This document shows, in pieces, positions 20,580 to 25,341 of a stretch of 25,341 nucleotides of DNA. The notes under the pieces were generated by a model. That model was given only the letters and a program-made list of their open reading frames with translations, had not been told where the DNA came from and searched no databases. How positions within the stretch are numbered: the first letter of the stretch is position 1; every line of letters begins with the position of its first letter. Source of the stretch: an uncultured Lachnospiraceae bacterium. GTDB taxonomy: Bacteria; Bacillota; Clostridia; Lachnospirales; Lachnospiraceae. The DNA lies in NCBI GenBank assembly GCA_910586095.1, contig CAJUHQ010000045.1, forward strand, positions 1 through 25,341, in the 5' to 3' direction. A program made the position numbers and the translations under genes.

Positions 20580-22338
20580 TAAATTTGAAAAACCTAGGAA
20601 TAGGAAGGGCACTATTCTGCGATTGGCGACATATCTATTTCGTTATAAATATTTGCTTTTGTTAGCCCTTCTTCTGACTATAGGAAGCAATCTTTTGGCT
20701 TTGGTAGGCCCCATGCTCTCTGGATATGCTATTGATGCCATTGAGCCTGGACTTGGCAATGTGGTATTTGGACGTGTATTTTATTATGCAGGGTTAATGG
20801 TGCTTTTCTATTTTTTGTCGTCTGTGTTGTCCTATGTGCTTTCCGTATTGATGATCCACATCAGTCGCAAGGTAGTTTATCAAATGCGACAGGATGTGTT
20901 TCACAATCTTTTGGAGCTTCCAATTGGATATTTTGACACACATCAGACAGGGGATATTATCAGCCGAATTTCCTATGATATTGACACAGTCAATACATCT
21001 TTGTCAAATGATTTGATACAGATTTTGACTACAGTGATTACAGTGGCAGGAGCACTTGCCATGATGATAGCGATCTCACCACGGCTTGTGTTGGTATTTG
21101 CAGTGACAGTTCCACTGTCAATTGTTCTCACAAAATATATCACAGGAAAGACGAGGCCAATGTTTCGACTGCGCTCTCAAAAGTTAGGAGAGCTCAATGG
21201 ATTTGTGGAGGAAATGATCTCAGGCCAGAAAACACTGCGTGCATATTTTCAGGAGCAAAATACAATCGATCGGTTTGGTGGGAAGAATGAAGAGGCAGTA
21301 GAGGCATATTACAGGGCAGAATATTATGGGAGCGTGACAGGGCCAGCAGTAAATTTTGTGAACAATCTTTCGCTGTCTCTAGTCAGCGTATTTGGTGCAC
21401 TACTATTTTTGGCAGGAAAAATGTCAGTGGGAGATATTTCATCGTTTATTTTGTATTCTAGGAAGTTTTCAGGGCCAATCAATGAGGCGGCTAATATTGT
21501 AGCAGAGTTGCAATCTGCGCTGGCGGCAGCAGAGCGAGTATTTGGATTGATTGATGAGAAACCAGAGCCTGCGGATCGGGTAGATGCAAAGGTTGTTGAG
21601 CATGTCAGAGGAGATGTGCGTTTAGAACATGTAAACTTTGGATATGTGTCTCATGTGCCCATCATAAAAGACTTAAATCTTCATGCAAAACCAGGAATGC
21701 TTGTGGCGATTGTGGGGCCAACGGGTGCTGGAAAAACAACTATAATTAATCTGCTTATGCGTTTTTATGATGTAGATTCGGGCAAGATTTGTGTGGATGG
21801 ATGTGCGATTGAACAAGCAACGCGCTCAAGCCTTCGCAAAGCCTATGCGATGGTCTTGCAGGATACATGGCTTTTTCAGGGAACAGTATTTGAAAATATT
21901 GCTTATGGCAGACCAGATGCGACACCACAGGAAGTGATCGAAGCGGCAAAGGCAGCAGAGATTCACTCATATATTATGCATCTGCCTAAAGGATACGACA
22001 CTGTTTTGACAGATGATGGAACCAATATCTCTAAAGGACAAAAACAGCTTTTGACAATAGCTCGTGCGATGTTGATGGATGCACATATGTTGATACTAGA
22101 CGAGGCAACCTCGAATGTAGATACTCGGACAGAGAAGCAAATTCAGAAGGCGATGCGCAAGTTGATGGAACATAAGACATGTTTTGTGATTGCTCACAGA
22201 CTCTCTACAATACAAGATGCTGATGAGATTCTTGTGGTGGATCATGGCAGGATTGTGGAGCAGGGAACACATGATGGGTTGATGCAACAGGAGGGGTTCT
22301 ATTATCAATTGTATATGGCGCAGTATACAAACCATTAA
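20560..22338 (+). CDS. ABC exporter half-transporter, catalytic-site subunit
   Basis: A 592-residue half-transporter with a six-helix membrane domain and an ATPase domain. Walker A is GPTGAGKTT (386-394, Lys392), Walker B ends LILDEATSNVD with catalytic Glu515, and the switch His is His546 in IAHRLST. The signature, however, is ISKGQ (490-494) instead of LSGGQ. This complements the upstream partner exactly: one good site (this subunit's Walker motifs plus the partner's LSGGQ) and one degenerate site. I chose ATG 20560 because AAGGAGG (20543-20549) stands 10 bases ahead; the in-frame ATG at 20539 lies upstream of that ribosome site. The membrane-domain loop QTGDIISRISYDIDTVN is typical of multidrug and lipid exporters. 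The substrate is unknown. Confidence 0.93.
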   Translation: MAGLVSDKFEKPRNRKGTILRLATYLFRYKYLLLLALLLTIGSNLLALVGPMLSGYAIDAIEPGLGNVVFGRVFYYAGLMVLFYFLSSVLSYVLSVLMIHISRKVVYQMRQDVFHNLLELPIGYFDTHQTGDIISRISYDIDTVNTSLSNDLIQILTTVITVAGALAMMIAISPRLVLVFAVTVPLSIVLTKYITGKTRPMFRLRSQKLGELNGFVEEMISGQKTLRAYFQEQNTIDRFGGKNEEAVEAYYRAEYYGSVTGPAVNFVNNLSLSLVSVFGALLFLAGKMSVGDISSFILYSRKFSGPINEAANIVAELQSALAAAERVFGLIDEKPEPADRVDAKVVEHVRGDVRLEHVNFGYVSHVPIIKDLNLHAKPGMLVAIVGPTGAGKTTIINLLMRFYDVDSGKICVDGCAIEQATRSSLRKAYAMVLQDTWLFQGTVFENIAYGRPDATPQEVIEAAKAAEIHSYIMHLPKGYDTVLTDDGTNISKGQKQLLTIARAMLMDAHMLILDEATSNVDTRTEKQIQKAMRKLMEHKTCFVIAHRLSTIQDADEILVVDHGRIVEQGTHDGLMQQEGFYYQLYMAQYTNH

Positions 22339-22508
22339 GCGGCTCTAAGACAGCAGAGGACGCAGTCTAAGAGCCGCTAAATGGTTGGAAAAATGCAAAA
22401 GGGCGTGCATTTTTCGCGTGAATAGTGATGAAGGAAAGACAGCAGAGGACGCGTTCTAAGAGCCGCTAAATGGTTGGAAAAATGCAGAAGGGCGTGCATT
22501 TTTTGCGT
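22338..22508 (+). repeat. tandem duplicated terminator-like hairpins
   Basis: The segment 22348-22418 is repeated at 22437-22508 (offset 89 bases) with few differences. Each copy ends in a hairpin of AAAAATGCA against TGCATTTTT with an 8-base loop containing AGGGCG (22389-22414 and about 22478-22503). Copy 1 also completes a larger hairpin that starts at the exporter stop codon: AGCGGCTCT and AGAC pair with GTCT and AGAGCCGCT (22338-22378). Copy 2 lacks the left arm of that stem. Probably a double terminator for the exporter operon. Confidence 0.75.
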
Positions 22509-22541
22509 AATTTTTGTAATTTGGAGGAGTATTAGGGTGAT

Positions 22542-22934
22542 ATGGATGAGAAGCAGTTGTTAGTGGAGAAATATGGTTTGAAGCATGAGAATGGTGCATG
22601 GTATTCGCAGAAGGAGAATTCACATAAGCACTTAATTTTTAAGGATAGTTTTTTTGATCGGACAGATCTTATAGGGCTTTTGTTTCGTATCAATAAGCTT
22701 TGCATGGCAAAAGTAAAGTACTTTCGCATCAATATTGGGAAATATGAGCCACTAAAATATGATTATAAGAAAGGTTTTGTAGTGGTGCCGTTGTGGGATG
22801 CTGATTTTTTAAGACACCGCAGTTCTGGTTTGATCTTGGATTTTCGTTATCTGCAAACGATCACAGTTTATGATAATTTTGTAGCGTTGTGCAAGGAGTT
22901 AGAAGCTTTTGAGGAGGATAATGCGATCATATGA
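22542..22934 (+). CDS. hypothetical protein coupled to a Nudix hydrolase
   Basis: A 130-residue soluble protein rich in aromatic and charged residues (for example GAWYSQKENSHKHLIF, KKGFVVVPLWDADFLRH). No membrane segment, signal or recognised motif. GGAGGAG lies about 13 bases before the ATG. Its stop overlaps the start of the Nudix gene (ATGA), so the two proteins are made together and may share a pathway. I do not recognise a family. Confidence 0.75.
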   Translation: MDEKQLLVEKYGLKHENGAWYSQKENSHKHLIFKDSFFDRTDLIGLLFRINKLCMAKVKYFRINIGKYEPLKYDYKKGFVVVPLWDADFLRHRSSGLILDFRYLQTITVYDNFVALCKELEAFEEDNAII

Positions 22935-23380
22935 AACGAACAGAACAAGTTGAATTGACTGTGTTGTGCTTAGTGCAACACGAGGATGCCTATTTGTTAC
23001 AAGATAGAATAAAGAAAGACTGGCAGGGCTATACATTACCAGGAGGACATGTTGAAGCAGGCGAGTCTATTGTGGATGCTGTAGTGCGTGAGATTAAAGA
23101 AGAGACAGGATTAACGGTTTTAAATCCTACATTGTGCGGGATAAAGCAGTTTCCTATAGAGGGCGGCAGATATCTTGTCTTTTTGTTTTGCGCAGATCAA
23201 TTTGAAGGAGAACTGAGTTCCTCACAAGAAGGAAGGATGTATTGGATAAAAAAAGAAGAGTTACCTGGTATCAACTTGGCAAGTGGTTTTGACGAGTTGA
23301 TTCAAGTAATGACAAACAATACCCTAAATGAATTTCAATATATTGTCGAAGGTGATGAGTGGAAAATAGTACTAAAATAA
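22931..23380 (+). CDS. Nudix hydrolase (MutT/8-oxo-dGTPase-like)
   Basis: A 149-residue Nudix enzyme. The complete Nudix box GX5EX7REUXEEXGU is present: GGHVEAGESIVDAVVREIKE then ETGL, around residues 37-60, which binds Mg and cleaves nucleoside diphosphates linked to X. The N-terminus VELTVLCLVQHEDAYLLQDR and the later RMYWIKKEELPGINL are typical of the MutT/YtkD-like group that acts on (oxidised) nucleoside triphosphates. The ATGA overlap with the upstream gene indicates coupling, and no separate ribosome site is needed. The exact substrate cannot be predicted. Confidence 0.9.
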   Translation: MKRTEQVELTVLCLVQHEDAYLLQDRIKKDWQGYTLPGGHVEAGESIVDAVVREIKEETGLTVLNPTLCGIKQFPIEGGRYLVFLFCADQFEGELSSSQEGRMYWIKKEELPGINLASGFDELIQVMTNNTLNEFQYIVEGDEWKIVLK

Positions 23381-23419
23381 GCCAATTGTAACACACAAAT
23401 AGGCTGGTAGAAAGTGAAA

Positions 23420-24808
23420 TTAATGCCACAAAGATCCCCATACATCATTACATAAATCTACACAGTATTCTTTAGAAAAGTTTGAATCCTGTGAGCAAAT
23501 TACATTCTGAGAAGCAAGTTCCTGCGTATAGTCTGAGAGAAAATAGGTGGTTACACCATTGGTTCCGGCTTCTAGATGACAGACTAATGCCTCTATGCCG
23601 TAATCTGAAATAATGGTATTGCCATCTTCATCTAAAGTAATAGTAACGGTCGCCATGCCACCAACCATACGATTTGCAATTGTTTTGCCACTAGAGGATG
23701 TCCAGTTCACATAGTTTCCGAGTGAATAATAAATTAACATTTCATGGCCTGTAGTTTCATCTTGCATCCATTCAATGGGTTCGATTACATGAGGATGGGT
23801 ACCAATTACCAAATCTACTCCATTTTCAAGGAAAATCTGCGCCCATTTTTTTTGATAGGCATCTGGTTGCGTCTGGTATTCTGTACCCCAGTGTGGGCAG
23901 ACAACGATAAAGTCTGCCACATCTTTGGCTGCCTGCAAGTCTGCAATGACCGCTTTCTCATCTAAAAGATCTACTGCATAAGGCATATCTTTAGGAAGAG
24001 GGATTCCATTAGTACCATAGGTATAATTTAGGATAGCGATTGTAAACGAGTTGAAGTCAGGATCAGAAGAGTTTGTGTTTACTGTATACAAAAAAAGTTC
24101 ATCAGCGGATTCGGCATTGTCATGGATGCCAAGAATAGCAAGTTCAGGATAGTGTTCTGTCCAGTTTTGATAGCAGGAAAGCAGTCCAGTCTTGCCCTTA
24201 TCCAAGGCGTGATTGGTTGCGTGACAAATGACATCGAAGCCCGCATCTTTTAATGAATCACACAGCGCAAATGGAGCATTGAAACAAGGATATCCAGAGA
24301 TCCCAAGTGTTTCTCCACCAATAATGACTTCTTGGTTGACTAGCGCTAGATCAGCCGCTAAAATGGCATCGTTTGTATGAGCAAACAATGCATCGAAATT
24401 GTAGGAACCATCATCCTGAAGCGCGCTTTGTTCTACAGGGGTGTGAAGCAAAATATCACCTACCATGACCAAAGTAAGTGTTGGAAGTGGATCATTTGTT
24501 AGGGTATCATTTATTGAGAGTTTATCACGAACATCATCTGCTGATTCGTCTGTCAAAATTTCTGTGGAAATAGAAGTCTCTGTAGGGGTTGGAATTGAGG
24601 TATTTGAGACATCTTTTGCGTTTGTAATAGGAGTGGTAGCAGATTGTGTAGAAGTTGTAGGAAGAGTGGCGGATGTGCTACTCTGACAACCAGACAAGAA
24701 AAGTACAACACAGACAACAATTGAACATAGTTGCCGCATAGTGGTAATAGATAACGAACGAATTTTGGAGGATTGTTGGCAACAAGGCACAGTAATATTT
24801 GTTTTCAT
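23420..24808 (-). CDS. CapA-family (poly-gamma-glutamate synthesis type) lipoprotein
   Basis: A 462-residue surface lipoprotein with a CapA/PGA_cap metallophosphatase-like domain. The signal region contains a hydrophobic stretch ending in the LSGC lipobox (Cys about residue 40), unusually preceded by a long N-terminal region. A Ser/Thr-rich linker of about 60 residues follows. The domain starts with TLVMVGDILLHTPVE (about residue 110), has ALVNQEVIIGG, HATNHALDKG, IVVCPHWGTEY, GTHPHVIEPIE and YYSLGNYV, all standard CapA motifs with the metal-binding His/Asp residues. GAAAGG stands 8 bases ahead of the ATG at 24808. An internal Met at 24739, nearer the signal, is an alternative start. No capsule genes are nearby, so a role in cell-wall or polymer handling is likely but unspecific. 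Confidence 0.9.
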   Translation of the reverse strand: MKTNITVPCCQQSSKIRSLSITTMRQLCSIVVCVVLFLSGCQSSTSATLPTTSTQSATTPITNAKDVSNTSIPTPTETSISTEILTDESADDVRDKLSINDTLTNDPLPTLTLVMVGDILLHTPVEQSALQDDGSYNFDALFAHTNDAILAADLALVNQEVIIGGETLGISGYPCFNAPFALCDSLKDAGFDVICHATNHALDKGKTGLLSCYQNWTEHYPELAILGIHDNAESADELFLYTVNTNSSDPDFNSFTIAILNYTYGTNGIPLPKDMPYAVDLLDEKAVIADLQAAKDVADFIVVCPHWGTEYQTQPDAYQKKWAQIFLENGVDLVIGTHPHVIEPIEWMQDETTGHEMLIYYSLGNYVNWTSSSGKTIANRMVGGMATVTITLDEDGNTIISDYGIEALVCHLEAGTNGVTTYFLSDYTQELASQNVICSQDSNFSKEYCVDLCNDVWGSLWH

Positions 24809-25080
24809 AGAATGAACCTTTCCAGAAATTTTTTAATCAATTGTGTATCAGAATAGTCTAAATCCATCCTATTGTCGTTTGTCAAGAGAGATTGAATAGG
24901 CGAATATGGGATAAATTTTGAATACGAGCGCCGCTACAAAATAGCAGCGATATGATTGTAGTATAGGATGGTTATAATATGCTGTCAAGGATAAACATAA
25001 GAAATGATTTAATGTATTGGATAGATGAGAGGAATATATTCACTTTAATATGATGAAAAATGGTTATCGCATGTAAATAC
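24809..25080 (+). other. AT-rich intergenic region
   Basis: No gene is seen. CGC-C-GCTA and TAGC-A-GCG form a small hairpin (24929-24949). The promoter of the minus-strand CapA gene should lie just to the right of 24808, but no strong match was found. Confidence 0.35.
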
Positions 25081-25109
25081 TTGATATTTATTTCCAAGTG
25101 TGCTATAGT
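25081..25109 (+). promoter_or_regulatory. promoter reading toward the right edge
   Basis: -35 TTGATA (25081-25086), 17-bp spacer, -10 TATAGT (25104-25109) with a TGC extension. No ORF follows before the window ends at 25341. AAACTAGC-TAA-GCTAGTTT (25306-25324) is an 8-bp hairpin about 190 bases downstream, so this could be a long 5' leader or a small RNA. Confidence 0.6.
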
Positions 25110-25341
25110 CAATAATATAGAACGATAATTTTATATTATTAGTTAAATAAAGCGTTTTATGTAAAAAAATTATAGTGGTAGATAAGTACATAAATGGGGA
25201 AGATATTTAATTGCTATCTACATTCTAATAATTTAACAAACAGGATGGATAATTTCTTACTGTTGTAAGGAATAGTAACCATAAATATATTGTTAAGTAA
25301 TTGCGAAACTAGCTAAGCTAGTTTGTAATCTTGATTAAAAA

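Noticed and set aside
24465..24686. Plus-strand Ser/Val-rich ORF
   Set aside because: It is the antisense of the Ser/Thr-rich linker of the CapA-like lipoprotein.

Overview
The window looks like chromosome from a low-to-moderate GC Gram-positive, most likely a clostridial (Lachnospiraceae-type) gut Firmicute. The evidence is the rapZ-whiA pair at the left edge, A-rich Shine-Dalgarno sites of the AGGAGG type, many AT-rich sigma-A promoters with 17-bp spacers, a GH127 arabinosidase, and lipoproteins with Gram-positive style signals. There is no phage, integrase or IS gene, and no CRISPR array.

Layout. 1-2.3 kb: the 3' end of rapZ, whiA and a diacylglycerol-kinase-type lipid kinase. 2.6-6 kb: two MFS transporters flank a promoter, a 108-bp tandem repeat array carrying three near-identical 24-codon ORFs, and a short CarD-like gene that begins exactly one repeat period after the last small ORF. 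6.4-8.5 kb: a GH127 beta-L-arabinofuranosidase. 8.5-9.67 kb: a long stretch without convincing genes, ending in a promoter and a well-folded leader RNA in front of a PfoR-type PTS IIC membrane protein, which is followed by a histidine phosphatase. 11.4-14.3 kb: an isochorismatase-like hydrolase, a membrane-anchored hypothetical protein and a lipoprotein FKBP/trigger-factor-like foldase.

The most unusual part is 14.4-18.4 kb. A good sigma-A promoter leads into five tandem tRNA-like RNAs. Four have a tRNA acceptor stem, D arm and T arm, and one keeps only the acceptor and T-arm portions. In each, a conserved module interrupts the 5' side of the anticodon region: a covarying hairpin with a GNNA tetraloop followed by CAGCAA(U/C)UUU. 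Downstream lie a DUF2828-type protein (helical N-terminus plus vWA/MIDAS domain, the same layout as Ro60/TROVE proteins) and a helical partner protein. By analogy with Ro60-Y RNA particles, where bacterial Y RNAs are known to mimic tRNA, I propose a Ro-like RNP with its own tRNA-derived RNAs. An alternative is a new class of interrupted tRNA genes, because three of the five give a perfect anticodon arm if the module is removed.

18.4-22.5 kb: a heterodimeric ABC exporter with one degenerate ATP site. Its promoter is followed by a 26-codon leader ORF and a terminator-like hairpin, an arrangement like antibiotic-responsive attenuation of bmrCD. 22.5-25.3 kb: duplicated terminator-like hairpins, a hypothetical protein translationally coupled to a Nudix hydrolase, a CapA-like lipoprotein on the minus strand, and an AT-rich end with a promoter reading out of the window.

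A palindromic repeat family (core GGCCATATGGCC) is scattered at about 6.0, 8.7 and 12.9 kb. All product names come from recognising motifs by eye; no database search was run.
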